The notes: a model not told the origin generated them from the letters alone. Positions 40,101 to 49,553 are shown, numbered from the stretch's first letter. The stretch: 64,000 nucleotides of DNA from Pseudomonas sp. ADAK13 (GCF_012935715.1 NZ_CP052860.1:7192001-7256000), one strand, 5' to 3'. A program made the numbers and translations.

Positions 40101-43100
40101 GTTGCAAACCACTGGCTGCCGGTTGCGCGAGGACAATGGCGTCTCGCACCGCGTCCTGCTCCAGCAACCGGGCCTCGATTTCCCCCAGTTCGATGCGGAA
40201 ACCGCGAATCTTCACCTGATGGTCGATCCGCCCCACGTACTCGATCACCCCGTCAGCGTTGTAGCGCGCCAGGTCGCCGGTGCGGTACAGCCGGCCGCCA
40301 CTTTGGCTGAACGGATCGGGCATGAAGCGTTCGGCGGTCAGGTCCGGGCGATTGAAATACCCACGGGCCAGCAACTCGCCGCCGATCACCAGTTCACCCA
40401 CCACACCTATCGGGGCCGGGGCGCCGCTGTCGTCCAGCAGGTAGATGCTGCGCCCGGCCAAGACCTTGCCGATGGGCATGGTCAACGGCGTGGGGCGTGC
40501 GCCGGTCACGTAGTCGGTGCAGTCGAGCGCGGTGACGGTGACGGTGGCTTCGGTGGGGCCGTAGGTGTTGAGCAACTTGACGTGGCCAAGGCCAGCCTGG
40601 CCCCACGCGGCAAGGCCTTCGGGCGGCATGGCTTCACCGCCGGCATGCACTTGCTTGAGGCGCCCGTAATCCCGCGGGCCGGCCACGGCGAAGTCCTTGG
40701 CCAGCAGGTTCCAGTAGGCGGTGGTCAGGTCGACCACGCTGATCTGGTGCCGGATCAGTTCGCGGTAGAAGGTCTCGGTGTCCCAGATCTCGGTGCCGCG
40801 CAGCACCACCGAGGCGCCACAGATCAGCGCCGGGTAAAGCTGCTCGACGAAGCCGTCGAAGTTGAAAGTGGAGAACTGCAGGATGCGGTCGGCACCGTTG
40901 AGGTTGAAAAACTCCAGGGACACATAGGCATGCCGAGTCAGCGAAGACTGGTTGATGCCCACGCCTTTTGGCCGCCCGGTGGAGCCCGAGGTGAACATCA
41001 CATACGCGAGGTTCTCGGCGTGGGCGCGGTTGAGCAGGTTGCTGTCGTCCAGGTCGATCCAGGCCTGCTCGTGGTCCAGGCACAGGTGTTCGACATAGGC
41101 GGGAATCGCCAGTCGTTCACGTAAATGGCTCTGGGTCAGTATCAGCCGGGTGCCGCTGTCTTCGACCATGCACAGCAGGCGATCCTGGGGGTATTCCGGG
41201 TCCAGCGGCACATAACCGCCGCCGGCCTTGAGCACCGCCAATAGGCCGATGATCATGTCCAGGCCGCGCTCCACGGCGATCCCCACCAGCACGTCGGGGC
41301 CGACGCCCAGGCTCACCAGATGCCGGGCCAGGCGATTGGCCCGGGTGTTGAGTTCGGCGTAGCTCAACTGGCGGTCTTCGAAGAGCAAGGCCGGTGCGCA
41401 AGGTTGCTTCGCGACCTGGGCTTCAAACAGCTGATGGACCCGCTGTTCGCTCGGGTAATCAAAGCGGGCGCTGCTCCAGTCATGGACCAGCGACTGGTAC
41501 TCCTGGGTATCCAGCAGGCTGATTTCTGCCAGCGGCAGCTCGGCCGCACCGAGCACATGGTTGAGCAGATTGCTCAAATGCATACCGAGACGCTGCACCG
41601 TCGACGTTGAAAAGTGCGCGTGGGCATAGCTGTAATGCAGGGTCAGGGTATCGCCCAGATTGACCGTCAGGGTCAGCGGGTAGCTGGTCTGCTCATGAGT
41701 GTGCAATGCCTCGAATTGCACGCCTTCGGGAGCCCCTTGCTGCAGCACCTCGGAGACCGGATAGTTTTCGAATACCAGGATAGTGTCGAACAGTGCCTCG
41801 CCACCACGACCGGCCCAACGCTGGATTTCGTAAAGCGGTGCGTGCTCGTGCTCGCGCAGGCTCAGGTTCAGCATCTGTACGCTTTGCAGCCAACTGCTGA
41901 CACTTTGCTCCGCCAGCGGGCTGGCCACTACCGGCAAGGTGTTGATGAACAGGCCTATCTGCTGCTCGACTCCGGGCAAATGCGCCGGGCGCCCCGCCAC
42001 CGTGGCACCAAACGCTACCGTGGCCTGTGCGCTGTAGCGTTGCAGCAGTAACAACCAGGCGGCTTGTACCAGCGTGTTGACCGTGACTTTCTGCTGGCGG
42101 GCAAACTCATGCAGGCGCCGGGTCTGCGCGGCTTCCACAACGCAATAGTGTTCACCATAGGCCGGCCCCGATATAGCCGGCATCTGCGTTTGGGCCAGGC
42201 GGGTCGGCTGCTCCAGGGGCAGCAACTGCGCCTTCCAGAATGCTTCACTGGCGGCACCATCCTGCTGTTGCAGCCACGCGATGTAATCGCGGTAGCGGCC
42301 AACGGCGGCCGGCGGGTTTTGGCCGCTGTAGCGCTGCAACACTTCGCCGAGCAACTGCGAGTTGCTCCAGCCGTCCATGAGGATGTGATGATGGGTGTAA
42401 ATCAGGTGCCAGTCAGTGTCCGTCAGTTGCACCAAAACCAAGCGTAACAATGGCGGCCGGGCAAGATCAAAAGGTTCGCGGGATTGCGCCTGGGCCAGCG
42501 CCTCCAGGGCGGCCGGCACGTCATCACGGTTACGCCAGTCGAGGACGCTGAACGGCAACTGCACCTGGCGGTGCACCACTTGCTGCGCTTGCGACCAGTC
42601 GCCGGGCCAGATGAAACCGGTGCGCAGGATGTCCTGGGCGTCGACGGTAGCCTGCCAGGCGGCACGAAAGCGCGCCGCGTCCACCCCCAGCACATTGACG
42701 CGCATCTGGTTGATGTAATCGCCGGCGTCCTGCTCGTACAGGCTGTGGAACAACATGCCCTGCTGCATCGGCGACAACGGATACAGGTCTTCGGCCTGGG
42801 CCCCCAACTGCGGCAACGCATCCAGCTGGCGCTGGCTGATACCGGCCAACGGGAAATCCGACGGCGTCGCCTGTCCGGCCTCAAGCGCACAGCAATGGGC
42901 AATCAACGCCTTGAGTTCGCGGGCATAGTCGTCAGCCAATTGCTGGACGGTCGTGGTCAAGAACATCTCACGGCTGAAACCCCATTGCAGGAACAGTTCC
43001 CCGCCGTAGACCTGCCCTTCAACCGTCAGCCAGTTGGCCAACGGCGCCAGGGGGTCCTGGGCCAGGCCATTGCCTTCGGTGGAAGGCACGAACAACGCCG

Positions 43101-46100
43101 CTTCGTCGAACTGGCGGTCGAATTGCCCAAGGTAGTTAAACGTGATGCGCGGCTGAGCCAGAGCGGCCAGGGCCGCGACCACGGCAGGCTGCGCCAGGTA
43201 GCGCAACACACCGTAGCCAATGCCCTTGTCCGGCACCTCACGCAATTGCTCCTTGACCGCCTTGATCGAGTCCGACAGTTCCTGGGCCGGGGTCAGGTTG
43301 ACCGGGAACAGGCTGGTGAACCAACCAACGGTACGGGTCAGGTCCACGCCGTCAAACAGGTCCTCACGACCATGGCCTTCCAACTGAATCAGGGTACTGC
43401 CCTGCCCGCTCCAGCGGCACACCACACGCGCCAGCGCGGTCAGCAGCAGGTCGTTGACCTGGGTTCGATAAGCGGCCGGCGCAAGGGTCAGCAGTTGGCG
43501 GGTGGTGTCGGCATCCAGGGTGCAACTGACCTTCTCCTCCAGGTATTGATGCAAGCCGCCGTGGGCATTATCGCAAGGCAAATCCGCCATCGACGCCGCC
43601 CCAAGCCGCGCCTGCCAGCCTTCAAGCTGGGGCAGGAAGCGCGCAACGGCGTCTTGCAGCCGGGCGGTCCAGGCTTGATAGGAGGTGGTCTTGCCTGCCA
43701 GTTTCGGCACCGTGCTGTCACGCAAACCGGTGTACAGCTGCTGCAAATCATCCAGCAGCACGCGCCAGGACACGCCATCCACCACCAGATGATGGACCAC
43801 CAGCAGCAAGCGCTGGCTGTGGTCGGGCATCTGCACCAGCAGCGCTCGCAGCAACGGGCCGTCTTGCAGGCTGAGGCTGCGCTGGGCCTCATCACACAGC
43901 TCGGCCAGGGCCGCGTTGCTGTCAGCCTGGCGCTGCCATAACACGGATTCAACCGCGGCCTCGCCGTAGTGCTGCTGCCATCCCTCGGCACCCGGCTGAT
44001 AGCGTAAACGCAGGCCGTCATGGTGGTTGACCATCTGCTGCAACGCGGCATCCAGGTGCGCCGCCATTATCGGCTCGCGCGGCACCAGCAACAGCGACTG
44101 ATTCCAGTGCTGGCGCTGGGGGATGTCCTGAGCGAAAAACCACTGCTGCACCGGGCTGAGGGCCGCCGGACCGTGGGCAGCACCCTGGTCGATCGCGGTG
44201 TGCAGGCGCAGGCTGGCGACTTGTGCCAGGCTACGCAGGGTCTGGTGCTGGAACACGTCCTTGGGGCTCAGGCTGATCTCGGCCTGGCGTGCCCGGCTGA
44301 CCACTTGCATGGAGACGATGGAGTCGCCGCCCAGTTCGAAGAAGTTGTCGTCCAGCCCCACGCGTTCAATCCCGAGTAACGTTTGCCAGATCGCCGCCAG
44401 CGCTTTTTCCGTGTCGCTGCTCGGCTCGACGTGTTGCCGTGCCGGTTGTGAACTGTCGATGGCCGGCAGGGCCTTGCGGTCGAGCTTGCCGTTGGGGGTC
44501 AACGGCAAGTGCTCCAGGAACAGCAAATGTGTGGGCACCATGTACGCCGGCAGCACCTGCTTGAGAGCGGCCTTGAGGGTTTCGCGCAAGGCGTCCTGAG
44601 CCTCGGCATCGCCAGATAAATCCGGGTTGGTGGGCACCAGATAAGCCACCAGTTGCTGGCCACTTGGGCTGTCCTGGACCAGTACCGCCAACTCACGTAT
44701 CGCGGGCTGGCGCGACAGTTGCGCCTCGATTTCCCCCAACTCGATACGGAAGCCGCGCACCTTGACCTGATGGTCGATGCGCCCCTGATATTCCAGCACG
44801 CCGTCGTCCAGGTAACGCACCAGGTCGCCGGTGCGGTACAGACGTTCACCACTGGTGGCAAACGGGTTGGGTACATAGCGCTCGGCGGTCAGGGCCGCAC
44901 GCCCCAAATAGCCACGGGTTATCCCCGCGCCCGCCAGGTAGAGTTCGGCGCACACACCCTGGGGCACGGCCTGCAACCGGGCATCCAGCAGGTAGCTGGC
45001 AGTATGGTTGATGGGGCGGCCAATACTCGCGCGACCACCGGTAGCACGCCGGGTATAGGTGGAATAAGTGGTGTCTTCAGACGGGCCATAAAGGTCGTAG
45101 ACATGCTCGATACCCGGCTGTTGATACAACGCCTCCACCAACGCCTGCTTCAGTGGTTCGCCGGCCAGGTTGATGACGCGCACCCCGGGAGGAATCTGCC
45201 CGGTGCGCTGGAGCGCGGCAATCGCCGATGGCACCGTGTTGATCAAGCGCACCCGGTCACGGGCCGGCAGGTCGGGCAACTCCAGGGCGTTGCGGGCGAT
45301 GATCAGCGAACCGCCGGCGGCCAGGGTCACAAACAACTCCCACACCGAGAGGTCGAAACACACCGAGGTCGAGGCCAATACACCCTGCACATCCTCACGG
45401 CTGAAGACCCGCTGCGACCAGTCGATCAGCGCCAGCACGTTGCGATGGGCAATTGCCACGCCCTTGGGCTTGCCGGTGGAGCCCGAGGTGTAGATCACAT
45501 AGGCCAGGTTGTCCGGGGTTACCGCCGTGACCGCTTCGGTGACAGGCCATGGCGCCAGCAGTGATACCGGATCGTCGAGCAAAATCACTTGGGTATCGGG
45601 GATGATCGGCAGGGTTGCCGCCACCGCCTGTTCGGTCAGCAGCAGCAAGGCGCGGCTGTCTTCGAGCATGTAGGCCACGCGCTCGGCCGGGTAGTCCGGG
45701 TCCAGCGGCACATACGCGCCACCGGCCTTGAGCACCGCCAGCAGCGCCACCAGCAACGCCTCGGAACGGACCATCGCCACGCCGACGCGCACCTCTGGCC
45801 CCACACCGTGCTTGATCAGCAGATGGGCCAACTGATTGGATTGCTGATCGAGTTGCTCATAGGTCAGCTCACGGACGCCAAAGGTGACCGCCAGTGCCTG
45901 CGGGGTTTGCCGCGCCTGCTCGGCAATGCGCTGATGGATGCACAGCGCCTCGGGGAAGCTGTCGTGACGGGGATTCCAGTCATGCACGATGCGCTGGTAT
46001 TCGTCTTCGTCCAGCAGCGGCAAATCGCCGACCGCCTGACGGGGATCGGACACCATCCCCTGCAACAGTCGCAACCAATGGCGCGCCATGCGCTCGATGG

Positions 46101-47475
46101 TGGCCGGGTCGAACAGGTCATCGGCGTAAGTCAGTGCGGCATGCAGGGTGCCGGACTGTTCATAGGTGTCCAGTGTCAGGTCGAATTGCGTGGTACGGCC
46201 TTGCCCTTGCACCAGGCTCAGTTCCAGACCTGACGCGGTGCTGACCGTGGAAATATCCGCCACCTGCGGCTGGTGGTTGTACATCACCTGGAACAGCGGT
46301 GTGTGGCTCAAGCTGCGCTCGATATTCAGCGCCTCCACCAGCCGTTCGAAGGGCAGATCCTGGTGGGCCTGAGCGCCAAGGGCCGCTTCCTTGATGGCTG
46401 CCAGCAGTTCGTCGACAGGGGTTTGCCCGTTCAATTCAGTGCGCAGTACTTGGGTGTTGACGAAGAAACCGATCAGCCCTTCGATCTCGCTGCGGTTACG
46501 GTTGGCAATCGGCACGCCAACCCGAATATCGCCCTGACCGGTGTAGCGGTGCAGCAGCACGTTGAACGCGCCCAGTAGCAGCATGAACAGGGTCACTTGA
46601 TGCAGCTGGGCACAGGCGCGCAATTGCTCTACCAGCCGGGCGTCGACTGCGAAGGTATGACGTGTACCGCGATAGCTGGGCATGGCCGGACGAGGGTGAT
46701 CCGTGGGCAGTTCCAGCACCGGATGCTCATTACCCAGGCGCGCCTGCCAGTATTCCAGCTGGCGGGCCTGCTCCCCCGCTTCCAGCCAGCGGCGCTGCCA
46801 CAGGGCGTAGTCGCTGTACTGGATCGGCAGGGCCGGCAACCGTGGCTGCTCATTGCGCTCATGGGCGTCATAGCAGCGAATGAACTCGTCGATCAGCACG
46901 TTCATCGACCAGCCATCGGAAACGATGTGGTGCAAGGTCAGCAGCAGCACGTGTTCCTGCTTGGCCAGCTTGAGCAAGTGCACCCTCAGCAAAGGGCCGT
47001 TGGCCAGGTCGAAGGGCAGCAGCGACTGGCGGGTGGCGGCCTGTGTCACCGCCTGCTCGCGCTCGGCTGGCGCCAGGGCGCTGAGGTCTGATTGCTCGAT
47101 GGCCAGCGGCGACTGTGCGGCCACTTGCAACAGACTATCATCCGCCTGGCGCTGGAACACCGTGCGCAAAGTCTCATGGCGGGCCACCAGGCTGGCGAAC
47201 GCCTGCTCAATTGCCGGCAGGCTCAACGCCCCTTTCAGCCGCACCGCCCCCGGCAGGTTATAGGCGCCACTGGCAGGATCCAGTTGCCACAGAAACCACA
47301 TCCGCTGCTGCGCGTAGGACAGCGCCTGCCGGTCCTCGGCCTCCACTCCTGCAGGAATCGGAAACCGCGAGAACTCCACCCCTTCCCTCTGCAGCGCCTG
47401 GAGGAACATCTGGCGTTTTTCCAGGGGCAACCCGATAAACCGGCGAGCAAGTTTCAAGGAGTCTTCAGCGTTCAT
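37180..47475 (-). CDS. Two-module pyoverdine NRPS ending in C and Asp beta-hydroxylase domains
   Basis: 3431 aa from the ATG at 47475 (typical NRPS opening MNAEDSLKLARRFI); the frame can extend to a GTG at 47508. Approximate domains along the minus strand: C 47360-46050, A1 45950-44480, T 44420-44200, E 44150-42870, C 42810-41500 (D-accepting), A2 41440-39910, T 39860-39690, C 39620-38300 with intact HHIISDGW, then a TauD/SyrP-like Fe(II)/2-oxoglutarate hydroxylase (38180-37200). A1 code DLWNNALTY (Ala-like, Gly possible), A2 code DGEDHGTVT (probably Lys). The hydroxylase keeps HNE of the iron site and the distal His in LAAHARDPF. Product: D-Ala, Lys, and the machinery to join and hydroxylate Asp loaded on the next protein. 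It probably follows PvdL. Confidence 0.9.
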   Translation of the reverse strand: MNAEDSLKLARRFIGLPLEKRQMFLQALQREGVEFSRFPIPAGVEAEDRQALSYAQQRMWFLWQLDPASGAYNLPGAVRLKGALSLPAIEQAFASLVARHETLRTVFQRQADDSLLQVAAQSPLAIEQSDLSALAPAEREQAVTQAATRQSLLPFDLANGPLLRVHLLKLAKQEHVLLLTLHHIVSDGWSMNVLIDEFIRCYDAHERNEQPRLPALPIQYSDYALWQRRWLEAGEQARQLEYWQARLGNEHPVLELPTDHPRPAMPSYRGTRHTFAVDARLVEQLRACAQLHQVTLFMLLLGAFNVLLHRYTGQGDIRVGVPIANRNRSEIEGLIGFFVNTQVLRTELNGQTPVDELLAAIKEAALGAQAHQDLPFERLVEALNIERSLSHTPLFQVMYNHQPQVADISTVSTASGLELSLVQGQGRTTQFDLTLDTYEQSGTLHAALTYADDLFDPATIERMARHWLRLLQGMVSDPRQAVGDLPLLDEDEYQRIVHDWNPRHDSFPEALCIHQRIAEQARQTPQALAVTFGVRELTYEQLDQQSNQLAHLLIKHGVGPEVRVGVAMVRSEALLVALLAVLKAGGAYVPLDPDYPAERVAYMLEDSRALLLLTEQAVAATLPIIPDTQVILLDDPVSLLAPWPVTEAVTAVTPDNLAYVIYTSGSTGKPKGVAIAHRNVLALIDWSQRVFSREDVQGVLASTSVCFDLSVWELFVTLAAGGSLIIARNALELPDLPARDRVRLINTVPSAIAALQRTGQIPPGVRVINLAGEPLKQALVEALYQQPGIEHVYDLYGPSEDTTYSTYTRRATGGRASIGRPINHTASYLLDARLQAVPQGVCAELYLAGAGITRGYLGRAALTAERYVPNPFATSGERLYRTGDLVRYLDDGVLEYQGRIDHQVKVRGFRIELGEIEAQLSRQPAIRELAVLVQDSPSGQQLVAYLVPTNPDLSGDAEAQDALRETLKAALKQVLPAYMVPTHLLFLEHLPLTPNGKLDRKALPAIDSSQPARQHVEPSSDTEKALAAIWQTLLGIERVGLDDNFFELGGDSIVSMQVVSRARQAEISLSPKDVFQHQTLRSLAQVASLRLHTAIDQGAAHGPAALSPVQQWFFAQDIPQRQHWNQSLLLVPREPIMAAHLDAALQQMVNHHDGLRLRYQPGAEGWQQHYGEAAVESVLWQRQADSNAALAELCDEAQRSLSLQDGPLLRALLVQMPDHSQRLLLVVHHLVVDGVSWRVLLDDLQQLYTGLRDSTVPKLAGKTTSYQAWTARLQDAVARFLPQLEGWQARLGAASMADLPCDNAHGGLHQYLEEKVSCTLDADTTRQLLTLAPAAYRTQVNDLLLTALARVVCRWSGQGSTLIQLEGHGREDLFDGVDLTRTVGWFTSLFPVNLTPAQELSDSIKAVKEQLREVPDKGIGYGVLRYLAQPAVVAALAALAQPRITFNYLGQFDRQFDEAALFVPSTEGNGLAQDPLAPLANWLTVEGQVYGGELFLQWGFSREMFLTTTVQQLADDYARELKALIAHCCALEAGQATPSDFPLAGISQRQLDALPQLGAQAEDLYPLSPMQQGMLFHSLYEQDAGDYINQMRVNVLGVDAARFRAAWQATVDAQDILRTGFIWPGDWSQAQQVVHRQVQLPFSVLDWRNRDDVPAALEALAQAQSREPFDLARPPLLRLVLVQLTDTDWHLIYTHHHILMDGWSNSQLLGEVLQRYSGQNPPAAVGRYRDYIAWLQQQDGAASEAFWKAQLLPLEQPTRLAQTQMPAISGPAYGEHYCVVEAAQTRRLHEFARQQKVTVNTLVQAAWLLLLQRYSAQATVAFGATVAGRPAHLPGVEQQIGLFINTLPVVASPLAEQSVSSWLQSVQMLNLSLREHEHAPLYEIQRWAGRGGEALFDTILVFENYPVSEVLQQGAPEGVQFEALHTHEQTSYPLTLTVNLGDTLTLHYSYAHAHFSTSTVQRLGMHLSNLLNHVLGAAELPLAEISLLDTQEYQSLVHDWSSARFDYPSEQRVHQLFEAQVAKQPCAPALLFEDRQLSYAELNTRANRLARHLVSLGVGPDVLVGIAVERGLDMIIGLLAVLKAGGGYVPLDPEYPQDRLLCMVEDSGTRLILTQSHLRERLAIPAYVEHLCLDHEQAWIDLDDSNLLNRAHAENLAYVMFTSGSTGRPKGVGINQSSLTRHAYVSLEFFNLNGADRILQFSTFNFDGFVEQLYPALICGASVVLRGTEIWDTETFYRELIRHQISVVDLTTAYWNLLAKDFAVAGPRDYGRLKQVHAGGEAMPPEGLAAWGQAGLGHVKLLNTYGPTEATVTVTALDCTDYVTGARPTPLTMPIGKVLAGRSIYLLDDSGAPAPIGVVGELVIGGELLARGYFNRPDLTAERFMPDPFSQSGGRLYRTGDLARYNADGVIEYVGRIDHQVKIRGFRIELGEIEARLLEQDAVRDAIVLAQPAASGLQLVGYVVPHASAVPQAQLRQSIKAALAAVLPDYMVPGFLMFLDVLPLSPNGKLDRKALPKPDASQQQNYYVAPRTALEIQVAGIWQSVLELEQVGLDDHFFELGGHSLLATQVVARLKTLLSCNLTLRDLFGAPRLADFVAAVAARTGRDEPVVQIPLVAHGKKTSASLSLVQRRLWVVEQLSDASGAYGMPLAVRLRGELSLPLLISSLAQVIARHETLRTAYITDEEGDPLAIIAGHVDVDLPLLDLSALDPAEQQRRVTLAVVANTRQPISLLQAPLLRGQVLKLGPTEHVLLYSMHHIISDGWSMAVLVNELVGIYGRAKAGVLEPLPPLPIQYSDYALWQQQLQQAGVLAAQARYWEQALAGHSGVLRLPTDKPRSQAPTYEGRDLGFTLPATLHDGLKALSANAGVTLYSTMLAAFQVMLHRLTGCDDVLVGADVAGRQQPELEGLIGFFVNILPLRSTFTAQQPFSAFLAGTQGTALDAFDHQDLPFDMIVEASSLVRQRGFNPLVQVLFVMNNLPVQGGQMEGVEVEVLPTRGGYSKFDMALFIDEDAGRLHGTWQYASDLFEPQRIESFVNAWTGILEQIVCDPNIQLGDITMPTNTLEQNAAPVPPAIKADKLGKFLKKSQSRTDKPAGALMRESLLVPEQDFPLLMEPTDPGLDLVAWIKENRALVEAKLARHAGILFRGFALRDIHDFEAFAEAVQPGLYGQYGDLPKKEGGKNTYRSTPYPEKKMILFHNESSHQDRWPRKQLFFCEQPSPVGGATPVVDCRQMYLKLPVAIRERFEDRGLLYVRTFADKLDVSWQHFFKTDVRADVEARCRAAGIEWTWLDNDELQIRTPCPAIIRHPVTGEKTFFNQVQLHHIYCLDPDVREDLLALFGEHRMPRHVYYGDGSPIEDEVMALVGDLYEACAVRFDWQKGDVILLDNMLAAHARDPFEGPRKIVVAMGEMIERSALQVAHGETEKEEAGA
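39838..41484 (-). repeat. Inverted repeat, right arm: Lys-type A-domain unit of the minus-strand NRPS
   Basis: Right arm of the pair described at 22646-24292. The two arms lie in converging genes and enclose 24293-39837. Confidence 0.92.
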
Positions 47476-47530
47476 TTCTTGGGATCCGGGGCAATAGGCA
47501 GGAAGCACAAAGGCACGTCGTCCCTATAAA

Positions 47531-47553
47531 ACGAATCCGGAGGGGAAAAATTA
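47531..47553 (-). promoter_or_regulatory. Degenerate iron-starvation box of the minus-strand NRPS operon
   Basis: On the minus strand GCTAAT followed after about 16 bases by CGT. Compared with the perfect boxes one A of TAAAT is missing, so it reads TAATT-N15-CGT or CTAAT-N16-CGT. Position (about 56 bp before the ATG) and orientation fit the promoter of the NRPS operon. Confidence 0.5.
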
Positions 47554-47684
47554 GCGAGGGATTTGGAGCGCAGACAACGGCGTCATCAAGGGTTACATCA
47601 AACACCGAGAGCCTCGGCGAGGCTGTCCTATCATTGACGCACCCCATCAATTGCAACTACATTTAGTTACAGGCAAGGATCGCC

Positions 47685-47935
47685 GTGTCGAAAAATGAAA
47701 AGCTGCTGGCCAAACTGCTCAATGAGCACTCGGCCTTTACCTGGCCCGAACTCGTCACACTGCTGCGGCGCCTGGGATACACGCAAATCGAAGGGGCGGG
47801 TAGCCGGGTCAGGTTCGACAGGGGGACCCCAGTGCAATGATTACCCTGCACAAGCCTCACCCCGGCAACGAACTGAAACACTACATTCGGCGCCAGATCA
47901 TCGAACAATTGAAATCAGGAGAACTGATTCAGTGA
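47685..47935 (+). pseudogene. hicA: hicA toxin gene with a -1 frameshift
   Basis: HicA is a small mRNA-cleaving toxin. From the GTG at 47685 (AAGGA site upstream) the frame reads MSKNEKLLAKLL...IEGAGSRVRFDRG and then stops early at a TGA overlapping position 47838. The rest of the protein (MITLHKPHPGNELKHYIRRQ...SGELIQ) follows directly in another frame up to 47935. Adding a single G to the five-G run near 47820 restores one continuous reading, FDRGDPSAMITLHKPHPG. It is therefore a one-base deletion in a homopolymer: a real inactivating mutation or a sequencing error. The end overlaps the hicB start. Confidence 0.8.
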
Positions 47936-48288
47936 ACAACCAGCTGAAACACAAAAGCTACATCGGCTCCATCGAAGCCAGCATCGAAGACAATTGCCTG
48001 TTCGGGAAGCTGCTTTTCATCAAGGCCCTGGTCAGCTACGAGGGAAAAACCGTCGCCGAGTTGGACGCGGCTTTTTGCAGCGCCGTAGACGACTACATCG
48101 AGACCTGCCAGGCCCTTGGGCAAACACCGGAAAAGCCTTGCAAGGGCTCGTTCAACGTCCGTGTCGGCCATGACCTCCACTTGGCCGCCGCCCTCGCGGC
48201 AACCCGGCAAAAAGTCACGTTGAACGATCTCACGCGGCAAGCGCTGAACGAATTCCTGCAACATCGCGGCGCACTGGTGACAGGGTAA
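47932..48288 (+). CDS. hicB: HicB-family antitoxin
   Basis: 118 aa from the GTG at 47932, which has an AGGAG site 11 bp upstream and overlaps the end of the hicA reading frame. Seen: a partially degenerated RNase-H-like HicB domain (YIGSIEASIEDNCLFGKLLFI, GKTVAELDAAFCSAVDDYIETC) and a C-terminal ribbon-helix-helix DNA-binding segment (SFNVRVGHDLHLAAALAATRQKVTLNDLTRQALNEFL). HicB neutralises HicA and represses the operon. A longer open frame from 47695 is an artefact of reading hicA out of frame. It converges on the MFS gene with no gap. Confidence 0.87.
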   Translation: MNNQLKHKSYIGSIEASIEDNCLFGKLLFIKALVSYEGKTVAELDAAFCSAVDDYIETCQALGQTPEKPCKGSFNVRVGHDLHLAAALAATRQKVTLNDLTRQALNEFLQHRGALVTG

Positions 48289-49461
48289 TCACCCCAACCG
48301 CCGATACCCCAACACCGCCGCACCCAGCACCACCGCACCCGCCGCCAGCGCCACCCAGAACCCGCTGGGGGCGCCGAAGCGGTCGATCATCCAGCCCGAG
48401 CTGGCGGCACCAATGGCCACGCCGATGCTCAGGCCGGTGATCAGCCAGGTCATGCCTTCGGTCAGGCGGCTCGGCGGGACGATTTGTTCCACCAACGCCA
48501 TGGACACGATCAATGTCGGGGCGAAGAACAGGCCGGAGATGAAGATTGCCGCCGCCAACCCGGGAATGTTCGTCACCAGCAACAACGGCAGCGTGGTCAC
48601 CGCCGTGGCCACGCCGCAGTACAGGAACTGGCGAGGCAACGGGGCTTTCAATTTCAGGGCGCCAAATGCCAGCCCGGCCAGGCACGAACCGATCGCGTAC
48701 ACCGACAGCACAATGCTCGCGGCAGCCGGCTGGCCCTGATGCTGGGCGAAGGCGACGCTGACCACATCCACCACGCCGACGATGACGCCCATGGCCATCA
48801 ACAGCACCATCAGGATCAACACCGAAGGCGAGGCAATCAGCCAACGGCCGTGTTCGGCGTGGTGCTCGTGCACCGGTGGTTCGGTCTGGCGTTGCAGCAC
48901 GAAAGCGGTGACCCCCACTGCCAGGAACAGCGCCGCAATCAACGGCCCCGCTTCGGGGAACAGCAACACACACAAACCCACCGAGACCGGCGGGCCGATA
49001 ATGAACACCACCTCGTCGAGCACCGACTCCAGGGCAAACGCGGTTTGCAGTTTGGGCTGCCCGCGATACAACTCGGTCCAGCGCGCCCGCACCATGGCCG
49101 ACATGTTGGGCATGCAACCGGCCAGGGCGGCGAAGATGAACAGCGTCCAGGTCGGCGCCTGCATGCGGGTGCAGAGCAACAGCAGCAACAGCGCGCCACC
49201 GCCGAGGGAAGCGGCCACCGGCAACACCCGGCCCTGGCCATAACGGTCCACCAACCGCGAAACCTGGGGCGCACAAAACGCGGTAGCCAGGGCGAAGGTG
49301 GCGGTCACGGCGCCGGCCAGTCCATAACCGCCGTGCACCTGCGAAAGCATGGTGATCAAGCCGATCCCGGTCATGGAGATCGGCATGCGGGCGAGCATGC
49401 CCGCCAATACAAAAGCCCTGGAACCTGGCGCCTGGAACAGCTCGGCGTAGGGGTTTGCCAT
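48289..49461 (-). CDS. MFS transporter
   Basis: 390 aa, about 12 hydrophobic segments, major facilitator superfamily. The loop after helix 2 (VSRLVDRYGQGRVLPVAASLG) matches the MFS signature region G-x-x-x-D-R-x-G-R. Start ATG at 49461 with a good AGGAAGAGGT site upstream. A His-rich cytoplasmic loop (PPVHEHHAEHGRW) lies in the middle. It is divergent from a TetR regulator with two operator palindromes between them, so it is probably an efflux pump induced by the regulator's ligand. Substrate unknown. Confidence 0.88.
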   Translation of the reverse strand: MANPYAELFQAPGSRAFVLAGMLARMPISMTGIGLITMLSQVHGGYGLAGAVTATFALATAFCAPQVSRLVDRYGQGRVLPVAASLGGGALLLLLLCTRMQAPTWTLFIFAALAGCMPNMSAMVRARWTELYRGQPKLQTAFALESVLDEVVFIIGPPVSVGLCVLLFPEAGPLIAALFLAVGVTAFVLQRQTEPPVHEHHAEHGRWLIASPSVLILMVLLMAMGVIVGVVDVVSVAFAQHQGQPAAASIVLSVYAIGSCLAGLAFGALKLKAPLPRQFLYCGVATAVTTLPLLLVTNIPGLAAAIFISGLFFAPTLIVSMALVEQIVPPSRLTEGMTWLITGLSIGVAIGAASSGWMIDRFGAPSGFWVALAAGAVVLGAAVLGYRRLG

Positions 49462-49521
49462 GGTGTGTCACCTCTTCCTGAGCGCCCTGAAACTTGCTAT
49501 TCGAGGTTTTCGGGGCAAAAT

Positions 49522-49538
49522 ACATACGGTGCGTATGT
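49522..49538. promoter_or_regulatory. TetR-type operator 1
   Basis: Perfect palindrome ACATAC-N5-GTATGT in the 134-bp gap between the MFS and tetR genes. The same motif recurs at 49554. Confidence 0.75.
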
Positions 49539-49553
49539 AACAAATCATGCGTA

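Noticed and set aside
34016..47475. A second, non-pyoverdine siderophore cluster (corrugatin-like) on the minus strand
   Set aside because: The fused OH-Asp hydroxylase also occurs in lipopeptide siderophores, but there is no starter/acyl domain, no own TE, receptor or exporter, and the genes share A domains and probable promoter box with the pyoverdine locus.
47695..48288. 197-aa frame that would join hicA region and hicB in one protein
   Set aside because: Its first half reads hicA out of frame; HicB similarity begins at the GTG at 47932, which has its own ribosome site.
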